DNA of 64,000 nt from JAWPMT01 sp965601475 (lineage in GTDB: Bacteria; Bacteroidota; Bacteroidia; Cytophagales; Cyclobacteriaceae): assembly GCA_965601475.1 (NCBI GenBank), contig OZ271832.1:2170001-2234000 (forward strand), read 5' to 3'. Position 1 is the first letter of the stretch. Every line of letters starts with the position of its first letter. The notes under the pieces were generated by a model. The model did no database searches and was not told where the DNA came from. It saw only the letters and a list, made by a program, of their open reading frames with translations. The translations under genes were made by a program, and so were the position numbers. Of this stretch, positions 18,479 to 27,079 are shown piece after piece.

Positions 18479-19189
18479 ATGAAAAAACTACCCTCCACAA
18501 TAGGTGTCTTCCTGCTCTATATTGGCTGTTTCGCGCAAGAGAGTAGTCCGTCACTGCTCAATCTTCGGGGAGAGCAAGCGGCCATCGTCGCGGCGTCTAA
18601 ACTTCTTCACAATGTTGGTGGCCGTGATGTCTGGCGTATGCAGTCACTCGTCGTTTATGAAAAGGCCTTTCTTAGAAGTGGAAAAGAAGTAGATCTCAAA
18701 ATCACCCGAAACCTGGCCAGGACCACACGCAAAATTGAGTCCAGAACGGCAGGCACTCTCAACATCGAGGTCATCGGTGAGATGCAAGGATGCACATGGA
18801 CTCAAGGCGAATTTGAGGAAATACCCAAAGAGGCATTTGACATTGAACGACAGGGGCTACAACAATCACCTTATTACATCTATCATCGCCTGGCCATGGA
18901 GGACCCTGAAATCCGTGTGGTCCTGGTGGAAGATGGCAATCGGCTGAATATTTTCGAAAACGAGGATCGGCTGCTATGCTGGTTTTTGATCGACGGCCTG
19001 GGACAGCAGTACAGCTGGGGCAATATTTTCAACGGAAAGGTAAACCAGCACTTTTATGGTCCATACAAGCAGTTGGGTGAATCAAGGTTCCCTACCTGGG
19101 GGACATCCATGGACGGACGATTCAGGTTTGAGTACATCATGGCGGAGTTCAGTGGGCAACCACTTGATATATGGTGTGGGGAAGATTAA
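18479..19189 (+). CDS. Secreted LolA-like hypothetical protein
   Basis: Starting at the ATG at 18479 gives a clean signal peptide (MKKLPSTIGVFLLYIGCFAQ); the longer frame from 18434 would bury it. The mature part begins HNVGGRDVWRMQSLVVYEKAF and continues in extended strands, reminiscent of the LolA/outer-membrane lipoprotein-sorting fold used by many Bacteroidota periplasmic proteins; this is a fold impression only. A short remnant of a paralogue lies about 1 kb downstream. Convergent with the next gene, one base apart. Confidence 0.7.
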   Translation: MKKLPSTIGVFLLYIGCFAQESSPSLLNLRGEQAAIVAASKLLHNVGGRDVWRMQSLVVYEKAFLRSGKEVDLKITRNLARTTRKIESRTAGTLNIEVIGEMQGCTWTQGEFEEIPKEAFDIERQGLQQSPYYIYHRLAMEDPEIRVVLVEDGNRLNIFENEDRLLCWFLIDGLGQQYSWGNIFNGKVNQHFYGPYKQLGESRFPTWGTSMDGRFRFEYIMAEFSGQPLDIWCGED

Positions 19190-19190
19190 T

Positions 19191-19985
19191 TCAAAGGTCC
19201 TGAAGTGGCCCCTCTTCTCCCATGATCAGGTACTTGTATTTAAGTAGATCGCCATATCGTTCTTGCATCTTGAGCATCTTGCCGTTGGATTGGTCCACCC
19301 AGAAAAAGGCCCGGTTCACCGAATCATAGTCATGTCGTACTCTCCATGTCGGTATCAACGATCCCAGGTGGCTCAAGGTGTCTATGGCCTCTACTTTATA
19401 AGCATAATATTGGGCCTGCTGCGTAGCTCCAGGTTGGTAAAATGGGATAAGAAATTCCTTGCCCAATTCATATTCAAGCATTGCCAACGTCTCTATATCC
19501 AATTCCCAATTGAGCGCTTTGAAGGGTAGCTGCATGTGGAAATCAGCCTTGGCGTTGTTGGTTACAGTACTGTCGCCTCTTACCTGCCCTTTCTCAAAGA
19601 AGAAGGCAGTGGTTCTGGGGTTGGTTGAGCCCCTTTTTGAAAGGTGATAGCGAGGCGCGAAGTCGCCTAGTGAATTTACGGAATGGGTTTCTCTCACGAA
19701 TATGTCACTGTCAGATTCCCATTGCTGGCTAATCGTCACCAGGCTGTCGGTTAGTTTCAGAGTCCGACTCCAGGTAGAAAGCCACTTGATATCTCCCGTA
19801 GGAAGGTCCCTGAAATACACCAGGTATTTCGACACGCCTTCCTGGTAGTCGGATGGACCAAGGCGGAATTGCACAGTGTCGACCTGGTGAGAAGGCCCTG
19901 GGCTTGGCTGACGAGGAGAAGGCTCCTGGCAGAATTGGAGGGACAAAGCCAGAATCGGCAACCTGAGCATTTTGGAGTATTTCAT
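19191..19985 (-). CDS. DUF3108-like periplasmic lipoprotein
   Basis: 264 residues with a signal sequence and possible lipobox (LQFC), then a proline/serine-rich linker (PSPRQPSPGPSHQ). The rest is beta-rich and ends with IPTWRVRHDYDSVNRAFFWVDQSNGKMLKMQ, which resembles the DUF3108 type of periplasmic proteins. Function unknown. Confidence 0.65.
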   Translation of the reverse strand: MKYSKMLRLPILALSLQFCQEPSPRQPSPGPSHQVDTVQFRLGPSDYQEGVSKYLVYFRDLPTGDIKWLSTWSRTLKLTDSLVTISQQWESDSDIFVRETHSVNSLGDFAPRYHLSKRGSTNPRTTAFFFEKGQVRGDSTVTNNAKADFHMQLPFKALNWELDIETLAMLEYELGKEFLIPFYQPGATQQAQYYAYKVEAIDTLSHLGSLIPTWRVRHDYDSVNRAFFWVDQSNGKMLKMQERYGDLLKYKYLIMGEEGPLQDL

Positions 19986-20139
19986 GTGTTACTGGTTTAG
20001 TACCTATCTCACGACCTACTGGGACTGGAAAGAACTGGCCGTGAGCGTCTCCACAAGGATGTGAGAATTGATGGAGTCCGCGAGCCTCCAAGGGTGAAGT
20101 GTTCTCCATATTCTGAGAATCGGGAGGCGAAACCTGGAT

Positions 20140-20195
20140 TCAATTGCCCTATTCCATCTATCGCCGACTGGCCATGAAGGACCTTCAAACTTCGT
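20140..20195 (+). pseudogene. Remnant of a paralogue of the 18479 gene
   Basis: In one frame this stretch reads PYSIYRRLAMKD, against PYYIYHRLAMED in the protein encoded from 18479. About 30 of 36 bases match across the core. The frame then stops. It is a fragment of a duplicated copy in the 329-base gap 19986-20314; I see nothing else nameable in that gap. Confidence 0.5.
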
Positions 20196-20314
20196 GAAGT
20201 CTCCCGTATATCCTTGATATCAAACCAGTTTTTAATAACTTAATGATAGATACCGCATCCCCCTCTCACGGCTTCTGGAATAGCTAAAAAAGAAATGCCC
20301 CAAGCGCAATAAGA

Positions 20315-21187
20315 ATGATAAAGATCTTCATTATCATGCCGTTCGCTGAAGACTTTGATGATGTGGCTGACACTATCAAACAGGCCGCTAGCGAAGTCAA
20401 TTTATCAGAACAAATCGAATGTAAGAGACTTGATGATTCACTGATCCCCGGACGAATCACAGAAAGGCTCATCAACACAATTCAGGAAGCACACATTATT
20501 GTATCTGACATTTCAGGAAACAACCCGAATGTGATGTGGGAAACTGGATTTGCGATGGCCTTGAACAAACCCTTGATTCAAATCACGCAGTCCATCAAAG
20601 AAATTCCCTTTGATCTAAAGGACTTGCTGACAATTGAGTATAGCCGAATTAAGCTAGGCGAGACCTTGAGAGAGAAATTGAAGCAGGCTATCCTGGAAGC
20701 TCTGAACAAGTTTGAATTCGACACTCCAGCACCAGTCGACTCGCTGAAAGCAAGAGATATCCTCAGTATCTCAGTTACAGGATCAATGAATCTTGACATC
20801 AACAAGCTAAAGAAAAGATTGAAGAACATCATTACTCCTTACGTCGGGAAGAAGATCAATTGGCTTGTCGGTTCTTATGGAGACGTCGATGAGATCATTG
20901 CCTCATACCTGTGCGAGTTGAATGAAAGTGTTGTCATCGTGGGGTACCACTCGTATGATATTTCATCCAAAATGGTTTCGATAATTCAAGAATATAACCT
21001 GCCGTTTGTGGATTCGAAAAAAGAACAGCTACCACAATTCTCCCGATCTCCATCGGAAAGAGATACCTATATGGCGGTAAAAGGTGATTTGACCCTGTTC
21101 CTTTGGGATGGAAAAAGCTCGGGCACCAAGAAGCTCATTGGGTGGTATAGATCGATAAGAAAGGACCACATGATCGGTTTTTGCTGA
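20315..21187 (+). CDS. Deoxyribosyltransferase/TIR-like plus SLOG fusion protein
   Basis: 290 residues in two halves. Residues 1-135 fit the nucleoside 2-deoxyribosyltransferase/TIR-like fold: KIFIIMPFAEDF at the first strand, IVSDISGNNPNVMWETGFA with the candidate catalytic Glu, and EIPFDLKDL. Residues 170-290 look like a SLOG (YspA/DprA-like Rossmann) domain: WLVGSYGDVDEIIASYL, VVIVGYHSYD, and FLWDGKSSGTKKLI. Both folds handle nucleotides, and SLOG domains act as nucleotide-signal sensors in some anti-phage systems. The gene has no obvious operon partner. Function is inferred, and a role in base or nucleotide metabolism is also possible. Confidence 0.75.
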   Translation: MIKIFIIMPFAEDFDDVADTIKQAASEVNLSEQIECKRLDDSLIPGRITERLINTIQEAHIIVSDISGNNPNVMWETGFAMALNKPLIQITQSIKEIPFDLKDLLTIEYSRIKLGETLREKLKQAILEALNKFEFDTPAPVDSLKARDILSISVTGSMNLDINKLKKRLKNIITPYVGKKINWLVGSYGDVDEIIASYLCELNESVVIVGYHSYDISSKMVSIIQEYNLPFVDSKKEQLPQFSRSPSERDTYMAVKGDLTLFLWDGKSSGTKKLIGWYRSIRKDHMIGFC

Positions 21188-21316
21188 TGGTCCAATCGCC
21201 ACAAGAGATGCTTGAGGTGCAGCAAAAAAGACCTGTCGATATCAGGGTGGAGTTGCAATGTCGTCGCCTGATCATCCTTATTTCTACTAGATTGTACTAT
21301 AAAGAGGACAAGACTT

Positions 21317-21625
21317 ATGATCGCGAGAATATGGCATGGCAGAACACATGCAGATCACTATGAAGCGTATACCGAGTTTCTCAAAGCCGTAGCCATTCCT
21401 GATTACGCACAAACCGAGGGCTTTATCAAACTGTCCTTCCTGAGGCGGCTGGAGGGAGATGTCGCCCACTTCACATTGATCACTTTTTGGAAGAACCTTG
21501 AGGTCATTAAGCGATTCGCCGGTGACAACCATGAAATAGCCAAGTATTACCCCGAGGATAAGCAATTCCTACTGGAGTTTGAAGAGAAAGTCGTGCACCA
21601 CGAAGTATTCTCCGAGTTAGGATAA
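21317..21625 (+). CDS. Antibiotic biosynthesis monooxygenase (ABM) domain protein
   Basis: 102-residue single-domain protein of the dimeric alpha/beta-barrel ABM family. It starts MIARIWHGRTHADHYEAYTEFL and continues GFIKLSFLRRLEGDVAHFTLITFWKNLEVIKRFAG, which is the typical pattern. Such proteins include small monooxygenases and haem-degrading enzymes, but many have no known activity. Single gene. Confidence 0.8.
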   Translation: MIARIWHGRTHADHYEAYTEFLKAVAIPDYAQTEGFIKLSFLRRLEGDVAHFTLITFWKNLEVIKRFAGDNHEIAKYYPEDKQFLLEFEEKVVHHEVFSELG

Positions 21626-21748
21626 GCCCGACCGTCTTCAGGGTTTTTTGCAGGTATTTTGAAGTTCCCGGGAAAATGGTTTTTGTGACTGACATAGGGT
21701 TGTCACTCGGTGGTTTCAGCTTTGAGGCATAACAATACGATTTTGGCT

Positions 21749-22294
21749 ATGAAACGCTTGCAAACAACAATACTCATTCCACTTATGGCACTAACACTCA
21801 CAGCACAATCACAAACAAAAAACACTGAACACATGGAACGTCAGACCCTGGAAAAACTAAACGTGATCGGCATTTCCATGCGCACCACGAACGAAAACGG
21901 CCAGGCAGCCCAGGACATCGAAGCACTATGGGGTAAATTCTGGGGCGAAGAAATTCAAAAGCAAATACCCAATCGCGTAAGTGATGATATCTACGCCGTG
22001 TACACGGACTACGAAACTGACTATACCGGACCTTATACGGTCATGATCGGATTGCCAGTCACTGGGTTGGATGATATCCCTGAGGGATTTACAGGGATCT
22101 CCATTGACACAGATATCTATCGAAAGTTTGTTTCGAAAGGAAAAATGCCCGAAGCCGTGCTCCAAACCTGGATGGAAATCTGGCAGGCCAAGGACCTGAA
22201 CAGGGCCTACAGGGTTGATTTTACAGTCCACGGCAAAAAGTACTTCGATGGGGACAACGCCGAGGTAGAGACCTTCATCTCAATAAACGACTAA
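21749..22294 (+). CDS. Secreted GyrI-like / effector-binding domain protein
   Basis: The ATG at 21749 gives a signal peptide (MKRLQTTILIPLMALTLTAQ); the upstream ATG at 21710 would not. The mature domain is a GyrI-like (AraC effector-binding, SOUL-like) fold: LNVIGISMRTTNENGQAAQDIEALWGKFW, YAVYTDYETDYTGPYTVMIGL, and a closing DFTVHGKKYFDGDNAEVETFI. These domains bind small hydrophobic molecules. A periplasmic version without a regulator domain is fairly common in Bacteroidota. Confidence 0.8.
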   Translation: MKRLQTTILIPLMALTLTAQSQTKNTEHMERQTLEKLNVIGISMRTTNENGQAAQDIEALWGKFWGEEIQKQIPNRVSDDIYAVYTDYETDYTGPYTVMIGLPVTGLDDIPEGFTGISIDTDIYRKFVSKGKMPEAVLQTWMEIWQAKDLNRAYRVDFTVHGKKYFDGDNAEVETFISIND

Positions 22295-22310
22295 CATTGC
22301 GCGATGCAAC

Positions 22311-22345
22311 AAAAAGAGCCGAAGGTAGATTTTACCTTCGGCTTC
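22311..22345. terminator. Bidirectional hairpin terminator between convergent genes
   Basis: AGCCGAAGGTA and TACCTTCGGCT form an 11-bp stem with a 5-base loop. The minus strand runs into TCTTTTTG, so it best serves the gene ending at 22368; it may also stop the + strand gene ending at 22294. Confidence 0.8.
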
Positions 22346-22367
22346 CCTATTTCTGAACGCTCCTTAT

Positions 22368-23276
22368 TTACTGTGCAATCCCATTATTCAAAAGGAAATC
22401 CTCGTACAAGGCCTTGAAGTCCTCCACTTCAGGGGACATTCTGATCGCCTCTTCATATTGCGTGAGCGCATCAAGCAACAGCCCATTCTCCTCGTAGAAT
22501 CCAGCCAGCATGAGTTTATTCAACGCTGAGGTATCATCGATTTCAGACTGAAGGAGTCTAAGGTTTTCAGCTACCTCTGGTTTGTCAGAAGCAGAGACCT
22601 TCTTGATACCGTAGTCTGCAGAAGCTACTTCCTCATTGTCCTTCTTCTTCACGTTGAAAATGTAGAGACCGGATTCGTTCTCTATTTCATCGAAATTCAA
22701 TTTAACAGAAGTCTTATCTGTTTCTTCATTGTAGATCACGTCATCAAAGATGTTCTTGATGGTCACGATATACTGTGCGTCCTCACCATCTTCCGGCGCA
22801 TTCCAACGAACCAAAGCCTCGCTGCTGAATACATCTACGGAATTTGGCAACAACACCTCAATAGCACCATCCGCTCCACGGGAGACAGCTCCTGTAGTAT
22901 TGGTTCTGGATCTCATACTTCCTCCTTCACCTTCACTCATTTTGGCGGCGATGAACTGGGCATACCTGCTTGCGGCAGATGTCTTTTTGGTATTGATCTT
23001 GGAAGCCAGATCAGCGATCTTGTTGCTTCCTGCACCTCTGATCTCGGTAGTCTTTCCTGTTTTGTGCATCAGACCAATATATGCATCGTCTGAGGACAGA
23101 ATCTCCTCCTGATCGAATAACAACGCTCCGGTTTTGAGCGTCACCAATTCTCCATTCGCTTTCTTCACTTTGTTCTGACCTTTATTGGCCAAAACTTTAA
23201 AAGTAAAGCCCTGACTGACTGCTACATGGATGGTAAAAACCATCGTCAGCAGCATGAATAAAATCTTCTTTTCCAT
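22368..23276 (-). CDS. FecR-like secreted protein, partner of CHASE2 gene
   Basis: 302 residues. Signal peptide (1-21), then a FecR-like beta segment (VLANKGQNKVKKANGELVTLKTGALLFDQEEI... KTTEIRGAG). A linker rich in charged residues, a fibronectin-III-like segment (VDVFSSEALVRWNAPEDGEDAQYIVTIKN) and a short TPR-like C-terminus (LNKLMLAGFYEENGLLLDALTQYEEAI) follow. It lies 52 bases downstream of the CHASE2 gene in the same direction, so the two are probably co-transcribed. A periplasmic adaptor role is inferred from this pairing only. Confidence 0.75.
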   Translation of the reverse strand: MEKKILFMLLTMVFTIHVAVSQGFTFKVLANKGQNKVKKANGELVTLKTGALLFDQEEILSSDDAYIGLMHKTGKTTEIRGAGSNKIADLASKINTKKTSAASRYAQFIAAKMSEGEGGSMRSRTNTTGAVSRGADGAIEVLLPNSVDVFSSEALVRWNAPEDGEDAQYIVTIKNIFDDVIYNEETDKTSVKLNFDEIENESGLYIFNVKKKDNEEVASADYGIKKVSASDKPEVAENLRLLQSEIDDTSALNKLMLAGFYEENGLLLDALTQYEEAIRMSPEVEDFKALYEDFLLNNGIAQ

Positions 23277-23328
23277 TTTTAGTTGCGTTTAGACATTACA
23301 AAGTTAAGAATATATACAGTTGTTAGTT

Positions 23329-24579
23329 TCAAATCCGATCCGCCTTAAAGAGTGATCTTCGGCCTTCTTTTGTGAATGTATTCTTGATCACACCATAGTA
23401 CACCTCAAGCGCATCTCCGGAGAGTGCTACAGCAATCAGGCCAAAAGTGAGATCTACGTAGTAATTGTATGAATCAAATACCTGGAGCATCACAAAATAC
23501 AGCACCATCAACTCCAAAAGCTGGAAAACTTTCGTCGATCCATCATACCACTTTGGTATCCGCTTGTAGATGATGGAAAACAGGAATACATTGAAAACGC
23601 AGAGCAGTATCGCCGATGCTATTTGCCCCGCCTGACCCATCACATTGACGGGATCGTCTGACAAGACCATGGAAATGATGTTGGCGTGTATCACACCCCC
23701 ATACATATCCGGCAAAGTCCTACCAGCATACTTGGCATTCAAAGGGGTGATGTACTTATCCTCAGTGGAAGTACGGTCCCCAATGTAGTCTCCCAGAAAA
23801 CAGAAGATCACGATCTTACCTTCAATAATTTCCGGCGTGAAATTGTCCTGGAAAACATCCAGCACATCCAGGGCATAATACTTCGTTCCATATTTTGTTG
23901 CCCCGAAGTCGATGACATTGCCCTTGAAATTGATCAATTCAATATCGTTGTCCCGGTCCAGAAATTTTTGCGCCCTGGCAGAGTCGAGGTAACTAGCCAG
24001 CTTAATACCCAAAGCAACCTGAGCATTTCCTTGGTCGTCGTACCTCCTGGGCCAGAACTGACGGCAAAACTTCAGGTCGTCCTGATCTTCGGCTTCAGCG
24101 TCCAGATTGGCATGCGCATACTCCGCATTTCTGGTGAAAGCAGGGATACTCACACGCAGAGAGTCAATCACATTGTCCTCATCATAGATTAGCATTTGTG
24201 TGACCATGACCAGGTTTTCCACGCTTGCCAGGGCACCCTCCAGGATCATGTCTTCCAACGTATCCTTAGGAACATCAAAAAAGGTATCCATTCCGATTAC
24301 GGCTGGATTGTACTGATTGATTTTGTCCACCATCACACCTATCGATCCTCTTGTTTCGGTACCTATGTTTACCAATACAATGCGCTCGTCGGCTATTGGA
24401 TCTTCCCGAAGCTGCGAAAAAACAATGTCAGTCACCTGAAAGTCGCCTAAAGCATCTGCTATAGGATCAAAAATGTCAAATATCTTAAAGGCAGAAATGG
24501 AGGCAAAAGCGCCCATGATCCCAAAAATGAACAGGGTACCAAGAATGGTGTCCAACCAAAGCTTCTTTAATGTCCTCAT
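23329..24579 (-). CDS. CHASE2-domain membrane protein without output domain
   Basis: 416 residues: a transmembrane helix (about 12-32), a large extracytoplasmic CHASE2 sensory domain (about 35-300; motifs IVLVNIGTETRG, VIGMDTFFD, KIVIFCFLGDYIGD, MYGGVIHANIISMVL), and three C-terminal transmembrane helices. CHASE2 normally feeds a cyclase, kinase or diguanylate cyclase; here only a short basic tail (KNTFTKEGRRSLFKADRI) follows the last helix. Output may therefore pass through another protein, for example the FecR-like neighbour. Confidence 0.82.
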   Translation of the reverse strand: MRTLKKLWLDTILGTLFIFGIMGAFASISAFKIFDIFDPIADALGDFQVTDIVFSQLREDPIADERIVLVNIGTETRGSIGVMVDKINQYNPAVIGMDTFFDVPKDTLEDMILEGALASVENLVMVTQMLIYDEDNVIDSLRVSIPAFTRNAEYAHANLDAEAEDQDDLKFCRQFWPRRYDDQGNAQVALGIKLASYLDSARAQKFLDRDNDIELINFKGNVIDFGATKYGTKYYALDVLDVFQDNFTPEIIEGKIVIFCFLGDYIGDRTSTEDKYITPLNAKYAGRTLPDMYGGVIHANIISMVLSDDPVNVMGQAGQIASAILLCVFNVFLFSIIYKRIPKWYDGSTKVFQLLELMVLYFVMLQVFDSYNYYVDLTFGLIAVALSGDALEVYYGVIKNTFTKEGRRSLFKADRI

Positions 24580-24731
24580 GTAGTCGGCGGGTAATTAATT
24601 GATTTATTTTACTCGCAATTAATGTTCATTTGATTAAAGCTACAAATAGCCAAATTGGGATAATCTAATTTTTTATTGAAATTACTCAATTAGGACTGAA
24701 TCAAGTTGTTGATTTTCAGAATATTCGTTGA

Positions 24732-25724
24732 ATGGCGCGAAATCCTCTACCAAAGACAGAAGAACTAGCGAAACGTGTAATTGCCGGCGATCGAATCTTG
24801 TTGAGCAGAGCGATTACACTGATCGAAAGTAGCCACCCAGACCATCAACAAATCGCAGCCGATCTCCTGGAATTCCTGCTACCCCACACAGGGAAAAGCA
24901 TGCGTCTGGGTATCACAGGGGCTCCGGGTGTGGGAAAGAGTACTTTTATCGAAGCCTTCGGCAAAATGGTGGCCGACAGCTCGCAAAAAGTGGCGGTCCT
25001 ACCTGTGGATCCCAGCAGTTCCATCAGTGCCGGCTCTATACTGGGCGACAAAACCCGGATGCAGGAACTGTCAAACCATCCCAATGCTTACATCCGACCC
25101 AGTCCTGCGGGAGATAGTCTGGGTGGCGTAACACGCAAGACAAGGGAGACAATCCTGTTGTGTGAGGCTGCGGGTTTTGATCTCATCATTGTTGAGACGG
25201 TGGGTGTAGGACAATCGGAGACGGTGGTAAGGGATATGGTAGATTTTTTCCTGCTTCTGGCACTAGCCGGTGGAGGGGATGATCTGCAAGGCATCAAAAG
25301 GGGAATCATGGAAATGGCCGACGCCATTGCCATCAACAAGGCAGACGGCGACAACATCAACAGATGCAAACTTGCAGCGAAATTCTACGAACAGGCCATA
25401 CACCTTTTCCCGCCATTGGAAAGCGGATGGACCGTACCTGTTCTGACCTGCTCTGCTTTAGAGGGCAATGGCCTGGCAGATTTGATGCAAAATCTAAAAG
25501 CCTTTGAGGAACATACAAAGGCTAGTGGGTTCTTCCAGGAAAACCGGTCGCGCCAAGAGATCAAATGGTTTCGAAGTTCCTACCGAAACCTCCTTGATCA
25601 TTATCTCGCCAATAAGATCAACAACCAAATCCTGATATCCCTTGAAGAGCAAATAAGGCAGGGCTCACTCACAGTGCGAACGGCACTGGCAGCGTTGCAA
25701 AAGGAACTGGCAGGAGTATGGTAG
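24732..25724 (+). CDS. meaB: Methylmalonyl-CoA mutase chaperone GTPase MeaB
   Basis: G3E-type GTPase of 330 residues that protects and loads B12 onto methylmalonyl-CoA mutase. Seen in sequence: P-loop GAPGVGKS (residues 63-70), VLPVDPSSSISAGSILGDKTRM, ETVGVGQSE (switch region) and NKADGDN (guanine specificity). Length and order are standard for MeaB/ArgK. It ends tail to tail with the B12-uptake operon. The mutase subunits are not in this window. Confidence 0.92.
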   Translation: MARNPLPKTEELAKRVIAGDRILLSRAITLIESSHPDHQQIAADLLEFLLPHTGKSMRLGITGAPGVGKSTFIEAFGKMVADSSQKVAVLPVDPSSSISAGSILGDKTRMQELSNHPNAYIRPSPAGDSLGGVTRKTRETILLCEAAGFDLIIVETVGVGQSETVVRDMVDFFLLLALAGGGDDLQGIKRGIMEMADAIAINKADGDNINRCKLAAKFYEQAIHLFPPLESGWTVPVLTCSALEGNGLADLMQNLKAFEEHTKASGFFQENRSRQEIKWFRSSYRNLLDHYLANKINNQILISLEEQIRQGSLTVRTALAALQKELAGVW

Positions 25725-25736
25725 ACTCCTGCCAGT
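25706..25736. terminator. Perfect 12-bp hairpin at the meaB stop
   Basis: ACTGGCAGGAGT and ACTCCTGCCAGT are perfect inverted arms around a 7-base loop that contains the meaB stop codon. There is no T-run. Placed between convergent genes, it probably terminates both strands or protects the mRNA ends. Confidence 0.6.
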
Positions 25737-25744
25737 GACCTATC

Positions 25745-27079
25745 TTAAAGAAATAGAAAGCCATTGGGACCAATGCCCGTGGCAAACTCATCAATCAGTG
25801 TCCCTTCGCTATTGTAAATGAAAGTAGTACCAGTAGAGATAAAAGAGTTGTTGTCTCCAACAAAGACCTGATTTGTTTCCGGATTCAACCCGATACCATA
25901 CAGTGCAGCTCCTCCGGTGGCGAAGGGTGTAGCCATCGGGGTAGCCTCATCCAGTGCCACAGCAAACACGGTCGTCTGCCCTGTGAAATCCGCGTTGCCA
26001 GCACCAAGGAAATAGAGCACATTGCGCTCCACATCCAGGGTCATTTTTTCATTGAATGCGGAAGTAGTAAGTCCATCGAGGATGGTCGTGACGATGTTGT
26101 CCTCGCTATCAATTTCAATTAAACTACCTCCGGTACACAAGACGAGCAGGTCTCCATTGGAGTTGAGGGCCATTTCCGACGGGCCGAAGGGCGTGGTCAA
26201 CGTGGCAACGCTGTTGTCCGACGTGTTGATAACTGAAATAACAGAAGCCGACTCATGGGTAACGTAAAGCGAACCTCCAACTGCCAGAATATCCTGAGGC
26301 CGCTGGTCCAACAATATCGAATCCACCACAGATGATGATGACAGATCCACAATCGCCACATAAGAATCAGGGTCATCTGTAAATGCCGTACCGATGTCGC
26401 CCCAGTTCGTGACGTAAGCCAGGTCTTCAACTACAGCAATGTCTATGGGATTATCCAAACCTTCATCGACGGTAGCACTCAAAGTAAAATCAAGCGCCAG
26501 GACATCCACTTTGTTGGGCGCATTGGTCACTACAAAAAGCTCGCTGCCAAAACTTCTTGCATTTTGAATCGTTGCCTCCGCTTCATAGACACCCTGTTCT
26601 ACTTCCGAAGAACGAAATGCATAGCTGGAGATCGAGCCATTGGCGGAAAAGAAATTGCCTTCATTCAAAACATACACCACAGGGAAATCCAAGTCAGTGA
26701 TGGTGACTTCGATCGTGAGCTGACCTGTGAGCCCTTGATCGTCGGTTACCTCGAGCAGCAAATTGGCATTTTCGTTGGCCTCTCCCCCTGCGGTAAAGGC
26801 AATCTCCGCCGTTCCTGTCATGCTGCCCGAACCTGTCACCGAAGTGATGGATGCAGCGCCATTTCCTGTCACATCAAGTGTTAAGTTGGTTTCAGAAAAA
26901 CTGGAAATTGCATTAATCTCTACCTGGAAAATTGTGCTGCTATCTGGTTTTAGCGTCACATCCCCGCCAACAAGGTTTATGAAGGGGATGGCCGGGGTGG
27001 GTTCATCATCGCCACAACCCATGAGCATCGCCAGGATCAGCACCAGGCATGAGAGGAAAGAAAATCGATTCTTGTTCAT
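25745..27079 (-). CDS. Beta-propeller surface lipoprotein, BtuG-like
   Basis: Lipoprotein signal with lipobox MLMGC (first 22 residues), a fibronectin/Ig-like region (about 30-125), then a YncE-type beta-propeller. The propeller has repeated blades such as VYVLNEGNFFSANGSISSY, VAVVEDLAYVTNWG, LAVGGSLYVTHESASVISVINTSDNSV and GIGLNPETNQVFVGDN. It overlaps the BtuB gene by 4 bases and lies behind a cobalamin riboswitch. In Bacteroides, BtuG is a surface propeller lipoprotein that captures B12 and hands it to BtuB, so this is the likely role here. The extra N-terminal domain makes it longer than the Bacteroides protein as I recall it. Confidence 0.75.
   Translation of the reverse strand: MNKNRFSFLSCLVLILAMLMGCGDDEPTPAIPFINLVGGDVTLKPDSSTIFQVEINAISSFSETNLTLDVTGNGAASITSVTGSGSMTGTAEIAFTAGGEANENANLLLEVTDDQGLTGQLTIEVTITDLDFPVVYVLNEGNFFSANGSISSYAFRSSEVEQGVYEAEATIQNARSFGSELFVVTNAPNKVDVLALDFTLSATVDEGLDNPIDIAVVEDLAYVTNWGDIGTAFTDDPDSYVAIVDLSSSSVVDSILLDQRPQDILAVGGSLYVTHESASVISVINTSDNSVATLTTPFGPSEMALNSNGDLLVLCTGGSLIEIDSEDNIVTTILDGLTTSAFNEKMTLDVERNVLYFLGAGNADFTGQTTVFAVALDEATPMATPFATGGAALYGIGLNPETNQVFVGDNNSFISTGTTFIYNSEGTLIDEFATGIGPNGFLFL

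Noticed and set aside
21632..21650. Possible terminator after the ABM gene (CCCGACCGTCTTCAGGGTTTTTT)
   Set aside because: Only a 3-bp stem before the T-run; too weak to call.
23686..24192. 168-residue + strand ORF inside the CHASE2 gene
   Set aside because: Antisense shadow; the CHASE2 reading is supported by clear motifs.
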